A stretch of DNA of 64,000 nt from Billgrantia lactosivorans (lineage in GTDB: Bacteria; Pseudomonadota; Gammaproteobacteria; Pseudomonadales; Halomonadaceae), in contig NZ_QHGY01000002.1 in NCBI RefSeq assembly GCF_003254665.1, positions 504,637 to 568,636 on the forward strand. Direction: 5' to 3'. The translations under genes were made by a program, and so were the position numbers. This document shows, one piece after another, positions 17,636 to 28,469 of the stretch. Within the stretch, counting starts at the first letter, position 1. Every line of letters starts with the position of its first letter. Under the pieces are notes generated by a model. That model worked only from the letters and a program-made list of their open reading frames with translations. It had not been told where the DNA came from and searched no databases.

Positions 17636-19137
17636 GGGGAGTCTCCGGCGGTGGGCAGCAGGGCGTCGATCATGAGCTGGGGCTCGGCCAGCTGGTCGGC
17701 GGTGGCCCGGGTGTAGTCGCTCACCGGGCCGGCCAGCACCACCAGCAGCGGCGAGGCGGCCAGCAGCCAGGCCACGCCGAACCACCGGCGCCAGGACAGC
17801 GCATCACCGGCCGGCTCGCCCTGGCTGCGCCAGAACAGGGTGGAGCCGGCGCGCGACAGCGCCACCAGCGAACACAGCCCGGTAAGCAGCAGCGTCGGCC
17901 ACAGCCAGGGGCGCTGCCCGCCCTCGGCGGCGGCCAGCAGCAGCGCCTTGCCGATGGCGCCCGAGAGAGGCGGCAGGCCGGCCACCGAGACGGCGCCGAG
18001 GAAGAACAGCCCGGCAAGCCAGCCGCCCTGCTGCAGCGGGCGGCCCCGAACCAGGCGGGTGCCCGCCTTGCCGCGCTGCTGGCCGATCAGCTCGGCCAGC
18101 AGGAACAGCCCGCCGGTGATCAGGGTGGTGTGGATCAGGTAGTAGAGCAGGGCGGAAACCGCCCGCGGCGAGCCCATGCCGATGCCGGCGAGCAGCGTGC
18201 CTACCGAGACCAGCACCAGGTAGGCCACCAGCAGGCGCAGGTCGCGCGCCGCCAGCACGCCGACGCCGGCCGCGACCAGGGTCGCCAGCGACAGCCACCA
18301 GACCCAGACCTGCTCCAGGTCGGCCAGCGGTCCCGCCGCCTCGCCGAAGATCAGCGAGTAGACGCGCAGGATGGCATAGACCCCCACCTTGGTCATGATG
18401 GCGAACAGTGCCGCCACCGGCGCCGGCGCCGCGGCGTAGGCGCGCGGCAGCCAGAAGTAGAGCGGCAGCATGGCGGCCTTGAGCCCGAACACCACCAGCA
18501 GCATCAGCCCGCCGGCGGTGACCAGCCCGGCCCGCTCGGCGGGCAGCTCGGCGAGGCGCGCCGCCATGTCGGCCATGTTGAGGGTGCCGGTGGCACCGTA
18601 GAGCACACCCACGGCGATCAGGAACAGCGCGGAGCCGGCCAGGTTGAGCACCACGTAGTGCACCCCGGCCTGGATGCGTGCCTTGCCGCCGCCGTGCAGC
18701 AGCAGGGCGTAGGAGGCCAGCAGCAGCACCTCGAAGAAGACGAAGAGGTTGAACAGGTCGCCGGTCAGGAAGGCGCCGTTGATGCCCATCAGCTGCCACT
18801 GGAACAGGCCGTGGAAATTGCTGCCGCGCTCGTCGTCGCCGTCGCAGGCGAAGACCACGGCGCCCAGCGCCAGCACGGCGGTGAGCAGTACCATCAGCGC
18901 CGACAGGCGATCGAGGACCAGCACAATGCCGAAGGGGGGCTGCCAGTCGCCCAGCGCATAGTAGGTTACCTCGCCGCTGCCGGCCCGGCCGACCAGGGCG
19001 ATGCCGACGACGACCAGCAGGGCGGTGCTGCCGACGCCGACCAGGCGCTTCAGCCGGGTGCCGCCCTGGCGACGATAGAGCAGCAGGATGCCGACCACCA
19101 GCGGCAGCACGATGGGCAGGACGATGAGGTGCGCCAT
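17632..19137 (-). CDS. mrpD: Mrp-type Na+/H+ antiporter subunit D (first operon)
   Basis: A 501-residue NuoN/NuoM-like (complex I family) subunit with about 14 membrane helices, one of the two proton-translocating modules. Conserved landmarks include GDLFNLFVFFEVLLLASYALL with the key membrane Glu (about 137), FGLKAAMLPLYFWLP, and the AYAAAPAPVAALFAIMTKVGVYAI loop. It overlaps mrpC upstream and mrpE downstream, so translation is coupled throughout. Confidence 0.96.
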   Translation of the reverse strand: MAHLIVLPIVLPLVVGILLLYRRQGGTRLKRLVGVGSTALLVVVGIALVGRAGSGEVTYYALGDWQPPFGIVLVLDRLSALMVLLTAVLALGAVVFACDGDDERGSNFHGLFQWQLMGINGAFLTGDLFNLFVFFEVLLLASYALLLHGGGKARIQAGVHYVVLNLAGSALFLIAVGVLYGATGTLNMADMAARLAELPAERAGLVTAGGLMLLVVFGLKAAMLPLYFWLPRAYAAAPAPVAALFAIMTKVGVYAILRVYSLIFGEAAGPLADLEQVWVWWLSLATLVAAGVGVLAARDLRLLVAYLVLVSVGTLLAGIGMGSPRAVSALLYYLIHTTLITGGLFLLAELIGQQRGKAGTRLVRGRPLQQGGWLAGLFFLGAVSVAGLPPLSGAIGKALLLAAAEGGQRPWLWPTLLLTGLCSLVALSRAGSTLFWRSQGEPAGDALSWRRWFGVAWLLAASPLLVVLAGPVSDYTRATADQLAEPQLMIDALLPTAGDSP

Positions 19138-19478
19138 CAGCTGCGCTCCTCCTCGTCATGGCTGCGCCCGTCGACGTGGTCGTTGCCGACCTCGCTGCGG
19201 GCCCGCATCGCCAGGATCACGACGAAGGCGGTCATGGCGAAACCGATGACGATGGCGGTGAGCACCAGCGCCTGCGGCAGCGGGTCGGCGTAAGGCCCGC
19301 CGCCGTCGACGATGGCCGCGCCGTCGGTGGTCAGCCCGCCCATGGAGAACAGGAACAGGTTCACCGCGTAGGAGAGCAGGGTCAGGCCGACGACGACCGG
19401 GAAGGTGCGACCGCGCAGGGTCAGGTAGAGGCCGCAGGCGGTCAGCACGCCGGTGGTGATGGCGTAGAGGCTTTCCAT
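19137..19478 (-). CDS. mrpC: Mrp-type Na+/H+ antiporter subunit C (first operon)
   Basis: A 113-residue NuoK-like subunit with three helices and the signature [21 protein letters not shown]. The C-terminal tail is charged (SEVGNDHVDGRSHDEEERS). Start and stop overlap the neighbouring genes by single bases. Confidence 0.96.
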   Translation of the reverse strand: MESLYAITTGVLTACGLYLTLRGRTFPVVVGLTLLSYAVNLFLFSMGGLTTDGAAIVDGGGPYADPLPQALVLTAIVIGFAMTAFVVILAMRARSEVGNDHVDGRSHDEEERS

Positions 19479-22309
19479 CAGGTGTTCTCCTTGCTGGGGC
19501 GCGGGGGGGCGTCGGTGAAGCTCGCGACGGGCTCCTTGGCCGGACGGTGCGGCGTGGTGACCTTGCCCAGGTTGGCCAGGATCATCAGGGTGGCGCCCAC
19601 CACGGCGAGGTAGACGCCGAGGTCGAAGAGCAGCGCCGTGGCCAGCTCGAACTTGCCCACCAGCGGCAGGCTGAAGTAGCCGAAGGCGGACGTCAGGAAG
19701 GGGTAGCCGAACAGCCAGCTGCCCAGCCCGGTCAGGGTGGCGATGCCGACCCCGGCGACGGCCACCGGCTGGTAGGGGAAGTCGAGCCGCTGCTGCGCCC
19801 ACTCCACCCCGCGCGCCATGTAGAGCAGGATCAGCGCCACGGCGGTGATCAGCCCGGCGATGAAGCCGCCGCCGGGCAGGTTGTGGCCGCGCAGGAAGAT
19901 GAAGGCCGAGACCAGCAGGGCCAGCGGCAGCAGCGCCATGGAGATGGAGGTGAGGATCGCCGGGTAGCGGTCCGGCGACCACACGCGCCCCTCGCCGTCG
20001 CTGTGCGGCATGAACAGGCGCAGGCGATTGAGTAGCTTGAAGATGGCCAGCCCCGCCAGGGCCAGCACGGTGATCTCGCCCAGGGTATCGAAGCCGCGGA
20101 AGTCGACCAGAATGACGTTGACCACGTTGTGGCCGCCGCCGCCGGGAACGCTGTTGTCGACAAAGAAGCCGGAGATGGAGGCGTTGTCGCGGGTCAGCAC
20201 GGCGTAGTTGAGGCTCGCCACTACCAGGCCGAGCGAACCGGCGAGCACGATGTCGCGCAGGCTGCGGCGGTTGGAAGACTCCGGCGGCGTCTTCTGTGGC
20301 AGGAAGAACAGCGCCAGCATCAGCAGGATCATGGTCACCACCTCCACCGAGAGCTGGGTCAGCGCCAGGTCGGGGGCGGAGAAGCGCGCGAAGGTCAGCG
20401 ACACCACCAGCCCCACCACCGACAGCAGCAGCAGCGAGACCAGGCGGTAGCGATGCGTGACCGCCGTGCCGATGCCACCGAACAGCAGCAGGCCGGCGCC
20501 CAGCAGCAGGATGCCGTCGAGGGGCTGGTTGCCGTTGTCCCCGGTCAGGCCGGTCATTTCCGCGAGCCCCAGCGCGCCGGCGATCAGGGTGGCGAGCAGC
20601 AGCCAGGTCATGTAGCGCTGCAGCGAGGCGCCATCGAACCAGGCCAGGCCGGCTTCGGCGGCATCTGCCAGACGCTGCAGGGCGGCCTCGAACACCAGGC
20701 GGGCGTCGACCGGGCGGAAGCTGCGGGCGAAGCGCTGCAGGTCGGCATGGCGCCAGTAGGCGGCGGCCCCCGCGGCCAGCGCGATCAGGCTCATGATCAG
20801 CGGCAGGTTGACCCCGTGCCAGATCGCCAGGTGGAACTCGAGCGGCTCGCCCAGCGCGGCGCGTACGGCCGGGACGAGAATGCCCTCGGCGAGTACCGGG
20901 ACCAGCCCCACCGCCACGCAGATCACCACCAGCAACTCCACGGGGGCACGCATCAGGCGCGGCGGCTCGTGGGGCGCCTTCGGCGTCGACGCCCGGGGGC
21001 GCTTGAAGAAGACCGCATGGACCAGGCGCAGGGAGTAGGCGACCGAGAGAATGCCGCCCAGCGTGGCCAGCACCGGCAGCAGCCAACTGAGCCCGCCGAG
21101 CACCGGGGTGGCCAGGGTCTCGGTGAAGAACATCTCCTTGGAGAGGAAGCCGTTGAGCAGCGGCACGCCGGCCATGGCGGCCGCGGCCAGGGTGGTCAGC
21201 AGGGCGGTGACCGGCATGGCGCGGCGCAGCCCGCCCAACTGGCCGAGCTCACGGCTGCCGGTCTCGTGGTCGACGATGCCGGCACTCATGAACAGCGCCG
21301 CCTTGAAGGCGGCGTGGTTGAGGATATGGAACAGCGCGGCGAGCACGGCCATGGGGCTGCCGATCCCCAGCAGCATGGTGATCAGGCCCAGGTGGCTGAC
21401 GGTGGAGAAGGCCAGGATGCCCTTGAGGTCGGTCTTGAGCAGCGCGAACCAGGCACCGTAGAGCAGCGTGGCGGCCCCTACCAGGGAGACCGTCACCGAC
21501 CACAGCGCGCTGTCGGCGATGGCCGGGTGCAGCCGCGCCATCAGGAAGATACCCGCCTTGACCATGGTGGCGGAGTGCAGGTAGGCCGAGACCGGCGTCG
21601 GCGCGGCCATGGCGTGGGGCAGCCAGAACTGGAACGGGAACTGGGCCGACTTGGTGAACGCCCCCAGCAGCACCAGCACGAGCATGATCGGGTAGCGCGG
21701 GTCGGCGACGATGGCATCGCCGCTGGCGAGCACCCGGTCCATGGAGAAGCCGCCGGCCATGTCGCCCAGCAGCAGCAGGCCGGCGAGCAGGGCGAGGCCG
21801 CCGGCGCCGGTCACGGTCAGCGCCATGCGTGCGCCCTTGCGCGCCTCGCTCTGGTGGGACCAGTAGCCGATCAGCAGGAACGAGGAGATGCTGGTCAGTT
21901 CCCAGTAGAGCCACAGCAGGATCAGGTTGTCCGCCATGACGATGCCGACCATGGAGGCCATGAACAGGATCAGGTAGGCGTAGAAGCGGCCGAAGGGCTC
22001 CTCGGGCGAAAGGTAGTAGTGCGCATAGAGCAGGATCAGCAGGCCGATGCCGAGGATCAGCAGGTTGAACAGCAGCGACAGCCCGTCCAGCCGGAAGGCC
22101 AGGTCGAGGCCCAGGGCGGGCAGCCACTCCAGGGAAAAACGCAGCGCTTCGTTCGCCGCCAGCTGTGGCCAGTGGGCCAGCGCCAGGATGAGGGCAAGGG
22201 CCGGTGGCACGGCAGTGGCCAGCGTGCAGAAGCGCCGGCCGCGGTGCGCGCTGAGCATGGGCACCAGCATGCCCAGCAGCGGTAGCAGGGGTATCCACAA
22301 CAGTGTCAT
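19478..22309 (-). CDS. mrpA: Mrp-type Na+/H+ antiporter fused subunits A and B (first operon)
   Basis: A 943-residue fusion. The N-terminal NuoL-like part (about 1-500) has the proton-channel motifs [22 protein letters not shown] and [35 protein letters not shown] (positions about 130 and 220). It continues into the MrpA C-terminal domains ([38 protein letters not shown]). An MrpB domain with the signature [13 protein letters not shown] lies at about 805-940. This AB fusion is the architecture of six-gene Pha/Mrp operons (Sinorhizobium, Pseudomonas). The start [12 protein letters not shown] lies just after the divergent region. First gene of the minus-strand operon, 259 bases from the start of the opposite operon. 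Confidence 0.95.
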   Translation of the reverse strand: MTLLWIPLLPLLGMLVPMLSAHRGRRFCTLATAVPPALALILALAHWPQLAANEALRFSLEWLPALGLDLAFRLDGLSLLFNLLILGIGLLILLYAHYYLSPEEPFGRFYAYLILFMASMVGIVMADNLILLWLYWELTSISSFLLIGYWSHQSEARKGARMALTVTGAGGLALLAGLLLLGDMAGGFSMDRVLASGDAIVADPRYPIMLVLVLLGAFTKSAQFPFQFWLPHAMAAPTPVSAYLHSATMVKAGIFLMARLHPAIADSALWSVTVSLVGAATLLYGAWFALLKTDLKGILAFSTVSHLGLITMLLGIGSPMAVLAALFHILNHAAFKAALFMSAGIVDHETGSRELGQLGGLRRAMPVTALLTTLAAAAMAGVPLLNGFLSKEMFFTETLATPVLGGLSWLLPVLATLGGILSVAYSLRLVHAVFFKRPRASTPKAPHEPPRLMRAPVELLVVICVAVGLVPVLAEGILVPAVRAALGEPLEFHLAIWHGVNLPLIMSLIALAAGAAAYWRHADLQRFARSFRPVDARLVFEAALQRLADAAEAGLAWFDGASLQRYMTWLLLATLIAGALGLAEMTGLTGDNGNQPLDGILLLGAGLLLFGGIGTAVTHRYRLVSLLLLSVVGLVVSLTFARFSAPDLALTQLSVEVVTMILLMLALFFLPQKTPPESSNRRSLRDIVLAGSLGLVVASLNYAVLTRDNASISGFFVDNSVPGGGGHNVVNVILVDFRGFDTLGEITVLALAGLAIFKLLNRLRLFMPHSDGEGRVWSPDRYPAILTSISMALLPLALLVSAFIFLRGHNLPGGGFIAGLITAVALILLYMARGVEWAQQRLDFPYQPVAVAGVGIATLTGLGSWLFGYPFLTSAFGYFSLPLVGKFELATALLFDLGVYLAVVGATLMILANLGKVTTPHRPAKEPVASFTDAPPRPSKENT

Positions 22310-22470
22310 CGTTTGCTCATCCTGCGCGGTCCGTGAGGAGAGAGGGGCATAGTTTGCCTGCCGGACAGGAGGACGCAAGCATCAAGCGTTTGTTTCCCGT
22401 CCCTGGGGCGATCGCCTCCTATCATGCCGCCTCCCGCCACGCCAACGCAAAGCGGTGCGTCTACCCTTCC

Positions 22471-22498
22471 TTGCCATTCAATACCTTGTCTCTATAAA
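22471..22498 (+). promoter_or_regulatory. Sigma-70 promoter for the second (seven-gene) Mrp operon
   Basis: TTGCCA (22471-22476), 16 bases, then TATAAA (22493-22498). Both boxes match the consensus at five of six positions. The implied transcript start (about 22505) lies after an in-frame upstream ATG at 22455, which supports 22569 as the true mrpA start. Confidence 0.65.
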
Positions 22499-22568
22499 GT
22501 GGATGCGACGAGCTGATGGGAGCGATGCCTGGGCGTGGCTCCGTTCATTGACCGGGGGAGGGCGCCGT

Positions 22569-24896
22569 ATGCAGCTGGCCGTGCTGGGTGGCTTCGTGAT
22601 GGCGGGGATGGCCCCCCTGCTGCACCGCTGGTTCGGTGAACGAACGCCGCTGGTGATGGCGCTGCTCCCGGCCGCCCTGGCGGTGTGGCTGCTGGCGCGC
22701 TGGCCGGCCATCGCAGCGGGCGAGGTGCTGCTGCTCGAGTGGGCCTGGGTACCGGGGCTCGACATCACCCTGAGTTTCTACCTGGATGGCCTGGCCTGGC
22801 TGTTCGCCATGCTGATCACGGTGATCGGCAGCCTGGTGCTGGTCTACACCGGCGATTACCTGCGCGGCCATCGCGACCTGCCGCGCTTTCTGGTCGTGCT
22901 CACCGCCTTCATGATGTCGATGCTCGGCCTGGTGCTGGCCGACAACCTGGTGACACTGTTCGTGTTCTGGGAGCTCACCAGCATCACCTCCTTCCTGCTG
23001 ATCGGCTTCAACCATGGCGACCTGTCGGCGCGCCGGGCGGCGCAGCAGGGCCTCTACGTCACGGCCGGCGGCGGGCTGGCGCTGCTCGCCGGCTTCGTCA
23101 TGCTGGCCATGGCCGGGGGCAGCTGGTCGCTGGCCGAGCTGACGGCCCGGGGCGATGCGCTGCGCGACCACGCCCTCTACCTGCCGCTGCTGGCGTGCCT
23201 GCTGGTGGGCGCCTTCACCAAGTCGGCCCAGTTTCCGTTTCACTTCTGGCTGCCCAGCGCCATGGCCGCGCCGACGCCGGTCTCGGCGTACCTGCATTCG
23301 GCGACCATGGTCAAGGCGGGTGTCTACCTGCTGGCCCGGCTGCACCCGGCCCTCGGCGGCACCGACGCCTGGACCCTCAGCCTGTCGCTGGTGGGGGCCT
23401 TCACCATGCTCACCGGCGCCTTCCTGGCGATCCACCACACCAACATCAAGAAGCTGCTGGCCTACTCGACGGTCATGGCGCTGGGCACCCTGACCATGCT
23501 GCTGGGGCTCGGCACCCCGGGGGCGCTGGTGGCCTTCGTCGCCTTCCTGCTGGCGCACTCGCTGTACAAGGGCGCGCTGTTCATGGTCGCCGGTATCCTC
23601 GACCACGAGACCGGCACCAAGGACGTCACCCACATGGGCGGGCTGCGCCGCGTGATGCCGCGCACCGCCATGGTTGCCGCCGTTGCCGCGCTGTCGCTCG
23701 CGGGAATGCCGCCGCTGCTGGGGTTCGTCGGCAAGGAGCTGATGCTCGAATCGGCGCTGGGCGCCGAACACTATCGCCTGCCGGTCGTCGTGCTGGCGTT
23801 CGTGGCGTCCTTCCTGACCCTGGCGGTGGCGGCCATCGTCGCCCTGCGGCCGTTCTTCGGCACCCTCCGGCGTACCCCGCGCACGCCCCACGAGGCCCCG
23901 CCGGGCATGCTCGCGGGGCCGGCCCTGCTGGCCGCGCTGTCGCTGCTGCTCGGCCTGGCGCCGGGGCGGCTCGACGACCTGGTGATGGCGACGGTGGCGG
24001 GGCTCGGTGCCGTCGATCACGAGGTGCACCTGTCGCTCTGGCACGGCATCAACCTGCCGCTGCTGCTGTCGTTGGCCAGCCTGGTGCTGGGGCTGGCGGT
24101 GTGGCACCGCTGGGATCGCCTGCGAGCCCGTCTGGCCCGCCTCAGGCCGCTCATGGCGCGAGGGCCCGAAGCCGGCTACGAGGCGCTGATGGCGGGCATG
24201 GTGGCAGGCGCCGAGTGGCAGACCCGCATGCTGCAGAACGGCCATATCCGCAACTACCTGGTCGTGACGCTGCTGACGCTGCTCGGGCTGGTCGGCCACG
24301 CGCTGTTCTTCCGCCATGCGCCGAGCCTCGACGTGCCCGTCGAGGCCTACCTGCACGAGGCCGTGGTTGCCGGCCTGATGGTGGCCGGGGCGGTGGCCGC
24401 CTGCGTGATGCGCTCGCGCCTGGCGGCGGTCGCCGCGGTGGGCATCATGGGCTTCTCCATCGCCCTGGTGTTCGTCCTGTTCAGCGCCCCGGACCTGGCC
24501 ATCACCCAACTGCTGGTCGAGACCCTGACGGTGATCCTGCTGGTGCTGGTACTGTTCCGGCTGCCGCGCTTCGCCACCCTGTCGACGCCCACCGAGCGCG
24601 CCCGCGACGTCGTCGTGGCGGGGCTGAGCGGGCTGATGATCACGCTGCTGATGCTCTCAGTGCTGGCCGGCGAGCGGCTGCCGCGCATCTCCGACTACCT
24701 GATCGCCAACAGCCAGCCGCAGGGCCACGGCCACAACATCGTCAACGTCATCCTCGTCGACTTCCGCGCCCTGGATACCCTGGGCGAGATGTTCGTGCTG
24801 GCGCTGGCGGCCATCGGCGTGCTGGCCATGCTGCGCTTCCACGCCGGCGATCACGAGGTTGGGCGCAGCTTGCCGCGGGAGCATGACGATGGTTAG
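22569..24896 (+). CDS. mrpA: Mrp-type Na+/H+ antiporter subunit A (second operon)
   Basis: A 775-residue NuoL-like subunit, without a fused B domain. It carries the membrane Glu motif [56 protein letters not shown], a lysine-bearing AIHHTNIKKLLAYSTVMALG, and the MrpA C-terminal DFRALDTLGEMFVLALAAIG. It shares its core motifs with the product of the opposite operon, but the C-terminus stops where that product continues into MrpB. The start MQLAVLGG follows GGGGGAGGG by about seven bases. First gene of the plus-strand A-B-C-D-E-F-G operon. Confidence 0.94.
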   Translation: MQLAVLGGFVMAGMAPLLHRWFGERTPLVMALLPAALAVWLLARWPAIAAGEVLLLEWAWVPGLDITLSFYLDGLAWLFAMLITVIGSLVLVYTGDYLRGHRDLPRFLVVLTAFMMSMLGLVLADNLVTLFVFWELTSITSFLLIGFNHGDLSARRAAQQGLYVTAGGGLALLAGFVMLAMAGGSWSLAELTARGDALRDHALYLPLLACLLVGAFTKSAQFPFHFWLPSAMAAPTPVSAYLHSATMVKAGVYLLARLHPALGGTDAWTLSLSLVGAFTMLTGAFLAIHHTNIKKLLAYSTVMALGTLTMLLGLGTPGALVAFVAFLLAHSLYKGALFMVAGILDHETGTKDVTHMGGLRRVMPRTAMVAAVAALSLAGMPPLLGFVGKELMLESALGAEHYRLPVVVLAFVASFLTLAVAAIVALRPFFGTLRRTPRTPHEAPPGMLAGPALLAALSLLLGLAPGRLDDLVMATVAGLGAVDHEVHLSLWHGINLPLLLSLASLVLGLAVWHRWDRLRARLARLRPLMARGPEAGYEALMAGMVAGAEWQTRMLQNGHIRNYLVVTLLTLLGLVGHALFFRHAPSLDVPVEAYLHEAVVAGLMVAGAVAACVMRSRLAAVAAVGIMGFSIALVFVLFSAPDLAITQLLVETLTVILLVLVLFRLPRFATLSTPTERARDVVVAGLSGLMITLLMLSVLAGERLPRISDYLIANSQPQGHGHNIVNVILVDFRALDTLGEMFVLALAAIGVLAMLRFHAGDHEVGRSLPREHDDG

Positions 24897-25320
24897 ATCC
24901 GGTACCCTGATCCTCAGCGTGGCGGCCCGCCTGCTGCTGCCGTTGCAGCTGCTGTTCTCGCTGTTCCTGCTGCTGCGCGGCCACGACGAGCCGGGTGGCG
25001 GTTTCATTGCCGGGCTGGTGGCGTCCGGTGCCTTCGCGCTCTATCTCTTCGCCTACGGCGGGCGGGCCATGCATGCCATGCTCAAGGTCTCGCCGCGCGA
25101 CCTGATCGGCTTCGGGCTCACCCTCGGCGTGCTCTCGACCCTGCCGGCCCTGTGGCAGGGAGAGCCGTTCTTCACCGCCCAGTGGTGGACGATCCCGCTG
25201 CTCGACTTCAAGGCCTCGACGCCGCTGCTGTTCGACGTCGGGGTCTATCTCGTGGTGCTCGGCTCCGTGCTGACCGCGATCACCGCCCTGGTGGACACCG
25301 ACAGGGAAGACGATGCCTGA
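24889..25320 (+). CDS. mrpB: Mrp-type Na+/H+ antiporter subunit B (second operon)
   Basis: A 143-residue, four-helix subunit with the MrpB signature [15 protein letters not shown] (about 31-45) and [16 protein letters not shown]. It overlaps the end of mrpA by eight bases. The start at 24889 is preferred over the ATG at 24883, which lies one base from the GGGAG site. Confidence 0.93.
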   Translation: MVRSGTLILSVAARLLLPLQLLFSLFLLLRGHDEPGGGFIAGLVASGAFALYLFAYGGRAMHAMLKVSPRDLIGFGLTLGVLSTLPALWQGEPFFTAQWWTIPLLDFKASTPLLFDVGVYLVVLGSVLTAITALVDTDREDDA

Positions 25321-25335
25321 CAACGAGGAGGCGCC

Positions 25336-25683
25336 ATGGAACCCCTGCTAGCCGTTGCCATCGGCATCCTGTTTGCCGCGGCCATCTACATGATGCTGCG
25401 CCGCTCCATCGTCAAGCTGGTGATCGGCCTGATGCTGCTCTCCAATGCCGCCAACCTGCTGATCTTCGTCTCCGCGGGCCTGACCCGCGGCGGGCCGCCG
25501 CTGGTGCCGCAGGGCCTGGCCGCGCCGCAGGGGGCGGTGGCCGATCCGCTGCCCCAGGCGCTGGTGCTCACCGCCATCGTGATCGCCTTCGGCGTGCTGT
25601 CGTTCGCCGTGGTGCTGGTGCGCCGCGCCTGGGAGATCGTGCGCGCCGACGACCTCGACCGGATGAGGGATACCGACACGTGA
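25336..25683 (+). CDS. mrpC: Mrp-type Na+/H+ antiporter subunit C (second operon)
   Basis: A 115-residue NuoK-like subunit with three helices and the [21 protein letters not shown] signature. It lies 15 bases after mrpB behind GAGGAGGCG, and its stop overlaps the GTG start of mrpD. Confidence 0.95.
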   Translation: MEPLLAVAIGILFAAAIYMMLRRSIVKLVIGLMLLSNAANLLIFVSAGLTRGGPPLVPQGLAAPQGAVADPLPQALVLTAIVIAFGVLSFAVVLVRRAWEIVRADDLDRMRDTDT

Positions 25684-27197
25684 ACCTCCAGATCGCGCTG
25701 CCCATCCTGATCCCGCTGCTGTCGGGAGCCGTGTCGCTGCTGTTCTGGCGCTCGCGGCTGATGCAGCGGGTGATCGCCGTGGCCGGCACCGCGCTGCTGC
25801 TGGTCGCCAGCGTGTGGCTGCTGGCATCGGTCAGCCGCACGGGCATCCTGGTGCTGCAGGTGGGCGACTGGCCGGCCCCCTTCGGCATCAGCCTGGTGGC
25901 CGATCTGCTCGGCGCGATCATGGTGGTGCTGACCGGCATCATCGGCTTCGCCGTGGCGCTCTACTCGCTGGCCACCACCGGCCGCGGCCACGAGGCCTAC
26001 GGCTACTTTCCGCTGATGCACCTGCTGCTGGCCGGGGTGGCGGGCGCCTTCCTCACCGGCGACATCTTCAATCTCTACGTCTGGTTCGAGGTGATGCTGG
26101 TGGCCTCCTTCGCGCTGCTGATACTCGGCAGCGAGAAGGCGCAGATGGAGGGAGCGATCAAGTACGTCACCCTCAACCTGCTGTCGTCGGTGATCTTCCT
26201 GGTGGCCGTGGGGCTGCTCTACGGCATGGTCGGCACGCTCAACATGGCCGATATCGCCCGGCGCCTGGCGAGCCTGGAGGACACCGGGATGGCCGACGTG
26301 CTGGCGATGATGTTCATGGTCGCCTTCGGCATCAAGGCCGCTGCCTTCCCGCTGTTCTTCTGGCTGCCGGCCTCCTACCACACGCCGCCGGTGGCGGTGT
26401 CGGCGCTGTTCGCCGGGTTGCTGACCAAGGTCGGCGTCTACGCGCTGTTCCGGGTGTTCACGCTGATCTTCCACCACAGCCCGGGCTACACCCATGAGAT
26501 CCTGCTGTGGGGGGCGGGGCTCACCATGCTCTCGGGGGTGCTGGGAGCGGCGGCCCAGTTCGAGTTCCGTCGCATCCTGTCGTTCCACATCGTCAGCCAG
26601 ATCGGCTACATGATCCTGGGCCTGGCGCTGTTCACGCCGCTCGCCATCGTCGGCGGCGTGTTCTACATCGTCCACCACATCCTGGTGAAGACCAACCTGT
26701 TCCTGGTCAGCGGCATCGTCCATCGCCTGCAGGGCAGCTACCGCCTCAAGCGCCTGGGCGGGCTCTATCGCAGCCACCCGTGGCTCGCCGTGCTGTTCCT
26801 GATCCCGGCGCTGTCGCTGGCCGGCATGCCGCCGCTGTCGGGCTTCTTCGCCAAGTTCATCGTGATCCGCGCCGGCATCGAGGCCGAAGCCTACGGCGTC
26901 ACCGCCATCGCCCTGCTGGTGGGGCTGCTCACGCTCTACTCGATGATCAAGATCTGGTCCGAAGTGTTCTGGAAGACGGCGCCCGAGGGCGACGAGACCG
27001 AGGCCCGGCCGGCGGTCGGTCAGCGCGAGCTGTGGCTGATGTCGTTGCCGGCGGTGGGCCTGGCGCTGTGCACGCTGTTCATCGGGCTGAATGCCGGGCC
27101 CCTGTATGCCCTGGCCGAGGCCTCGGCGGGAGAGCTGCTCGCGCCCGAGCGCTACATCGAGGCGGTGCTCGGCCCGCTGGGGGAGGAGGCGCCATGA
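25680..27197 (+). CDS. mrpD: Mrp-type Na+/H+ antiporter subunit D (second operon)
   Basis: A 505-residue NuoN/M-like subunit (about 14 helices). It starts at a GTG inside the mrpC stop (GTGA). Motifs: [21 protein letters not shown] with the conserved Glu, [39 protein letters not shown] split over about 215-250, and [19 protein letters not shown] segments. One of the two proton-translocating modules. Confidence 0.95.
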   Translation: MNLQIALPILIPLLSGAVSLLFWRSRLMQRVIAVAGTALLLVASVWLLASVSRTGILVLQVGDWPAPFGISLVADLLGAIMVVLTGIIGFAVALYSLATTGRGHEAYGYFPLMHLLLAGVAGAFLTGDIFNLYVWFEVMLVASFALLILGSEKAQMEGAIKYVTLNLLSSVIFLVAVGLLYGMVGTLNMADIARRLASLEDTGMADVLAMMFMVAFGIKAAAFPLFFWLPASYHTPPVAVSALFAGLLTKVGVYALFRVFTLIFHHSPGYTHEILLWGAGLTMLSGVLGAAAQFEFRRILSFHIVSQIGYMILGLALFTPLAIVGGVFYIVHHILVKTNLFLVSGIVHRLQGSYRLKRLGGLYRSHPWLAVLFLIPALSLAGMPPLSGFFAKFIVIRAGIEAEAYGVTAIALLVGLLTLYSMIKIWSEVFWKTAPEGDETEARPAVGQRELWLMSLPAVGLALCTLFIGLNAGPLYALAEASAGELLAPERYIEAVLGPLGEEAP

Positions 27198-27667
27198 TCG
27201 GGGCCACCTGGAACCTGCTGCTGGGCGTCGCCTGGGTCGTGCTGACCGGCGACTTCAGCGGGCGCAACCTGCTCGCCGGCCTGGCCTTCGGCTACCTGGT
27301 GCTGGCGCTGATCCAGCCCCAGGTGCCGGCGCTGACGGGATACGCCCAGCGCCTGCCGCGGCTGATCCGCTTCGTGGGCTTCTTCTTCAAGGAGCTGCTG
27401 CTGGCCAACCTCAAGGTCGCCTTCGACGTCGTCACGCCACCCTGGTACATGAGGCCCGGCGTGATCGCCATGCCGCTCAAGGCGCGCAGCGAGTTCGAGA
27501 TCGCGCTGGTCGCCAACCTGATCTCGCTGACCCCGGGGACCCTGAGCCTGGACGTCTCCGACGACCGCCGGGTCCTCTACATCCACGCCATGTTCCTCGA
27601 CGACGAGGCCGAGCTGCGCCGCAACCTGGCGGAGCTGGAGCGCCGCGCGCTGGAACTGTTCCACTAG
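27194..27667 (+). CDS. mrpE: Mrp-type Na+/H+ antiporter subunit E (second operon)
   Basis: A 157-residue subunit with N-terminal helices (about 5-42) and the signature [18 protein letters not shown]. It overlaps the mrpD stop by ATGA and ends with a charged helix ([20 protein letters not shown]). Confidence 0.94.
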   Translation: MIGATWNLLLGVAWVVLTGDFSGRNLLAGLAFGYLVLALIQPQVPALTGYAQRLPRLIRFVGFFFKELLLANLKVAFDVVTPPWYMRPGVIAMPLKARSEFEIALVANLISLTPGTLSLDVSDDRRVLYIHAMFLDDEAELRRNLAELERRALELFH

Positions 27668-27682
27668 CCGAGGAGGCGAACC

Positions 27683-27952
27683 GTGTCGACCGTGATCCTG
27701 TCGAGCCTGGTAATCATGAGCCTGGCGCTGTGCCTGGCCTTCGTGCGCCTCTACCGCGGCCCCAGCCTGCCGGATCGGGTGGTGGCGCTGGAGCTCTTCT
27801 CCTCGGTGATCGTCGGCATCATCGGGGTGGTGGCGATCGCCACCGACGTGCCGAGCCTGCTGGACGTGGCCATCGTCATGGCGCTGATGGCGTTCATGGC
27901 GGCCATCGGCTTCGCCCGATTCCTGGAACGCGGAGGGCCGCGCGATGATTGA
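27683..27952 (+). CDS. mrpF: Mrp-type Na+/H+ antiporter subunit F (second operon)
   Basis: An 89-residue, three-helix protein with the MrpF loop YRGPSLPDRVVALE. It starts at GTG nine bases after GAGGAGG, and its end overlaps mrpG by eight bases. Confidence 0.94.
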   Translation: MSTVILSSLVIMSLALCLAFVRLYRGPSLPDRVVALELFSSVIVGIIGVVAIATDVPSLLDVAIVMALMAFMAAIGFARFLERGGPRDD

Positions 27953-28349
27953 GATCCTCAAGGGCGGCCTGCTGCTGGTCGGGGCCATCTTCATGTTCCT
28001 CGCCGCGCTCGGCCTGGTGCGCCTGCCCGACCTGCTGACGCGCATGCATGCCACCACCAAGGCGGCCACGCTCGGGGCGTCGCTGATCATGCTGGCGGTG
28101 GCGCTGCACTTCGGCGAGGTGGCGGTGGTGGCGAGGGCGCTGGGGGTGATCCTGTTCATCATGATGACGGCGCCGGTCGCGGCCCACGTGATCGGGCGTG
28201 CCGGCTACTTCGTCGGCTCCAGGCTGTGGCATGGCACGGTCAAGGACGAGCTGCGCCCCAACTACGATCCGCTCACCCATGAGCTCAAGAGCGGCATGGA
28301 AACGGATGCCAACGCCGTGCACCAGCCTCGCGAGAACGATCCCAGGTGA
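27945..28349 (+). CDS. mrpG: Mrp-type Na+/H+ antiporter subunit G (second operon)
   Basis: A 134-residue small subunit with three helices and the signature LGLVRLPDLLTRMHATTKAATLG. The soluble tail (about 95-134) ends with polar residues (ETDANAVHQPRENDPR). Last gene of the seven-gene operon; no obvious terminator follows before the transglycosylase gene. Confidence 0.93.
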   Translation: MIEILKGGLLLVGAIFMFLAALGLVRLPDLLTRMHATTKAATLGASLIMLAVALHFGEVAVVARALGVILFIMMTAPVAAHVIGRAGYFVGSRLWHGTVKDELRPNYDPLTHELKSGMETDANAVHQPRENDPR

Positions 28350-28469
28350 GCCTGGCGGGACGGAACGGGAGCGTTACACAATACGACGATTCCCTGGCCC
28401 TGCAGGGCTGGCCTGTCGGCCGCTTCTGGGCGATGATCGATGGCCATCGAAGTAAAGGAATACGCCCTC

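Noticed and set aside
20129..22285. A 718-residue open frame on the plus strand across mrpAB
   Set aside because: It is extremely rich in Gln, Arg, His and Gly, typical of the reverse frame of a hydrophobic membrane protein gene. mrpAB on the other strand is unmistakable.
22408..22417. The palindrome GGCGATCGCC between the divergent Mrp operons
   Set aside because: Ten-base GC-rich palindromes are frequent by chance at this composition, and it does not lie at a promoter box.
24859..27667. Long alternative frames over the second Mrp operon, such as those running through 25152-27197 and 26507-27667 from upstream starts
   Set aside because: Only their terminal parts in the mrpD and mrpE frames are real. 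The upstream extensions overlap other Mrp subunits and lack ribosome-binding sites.
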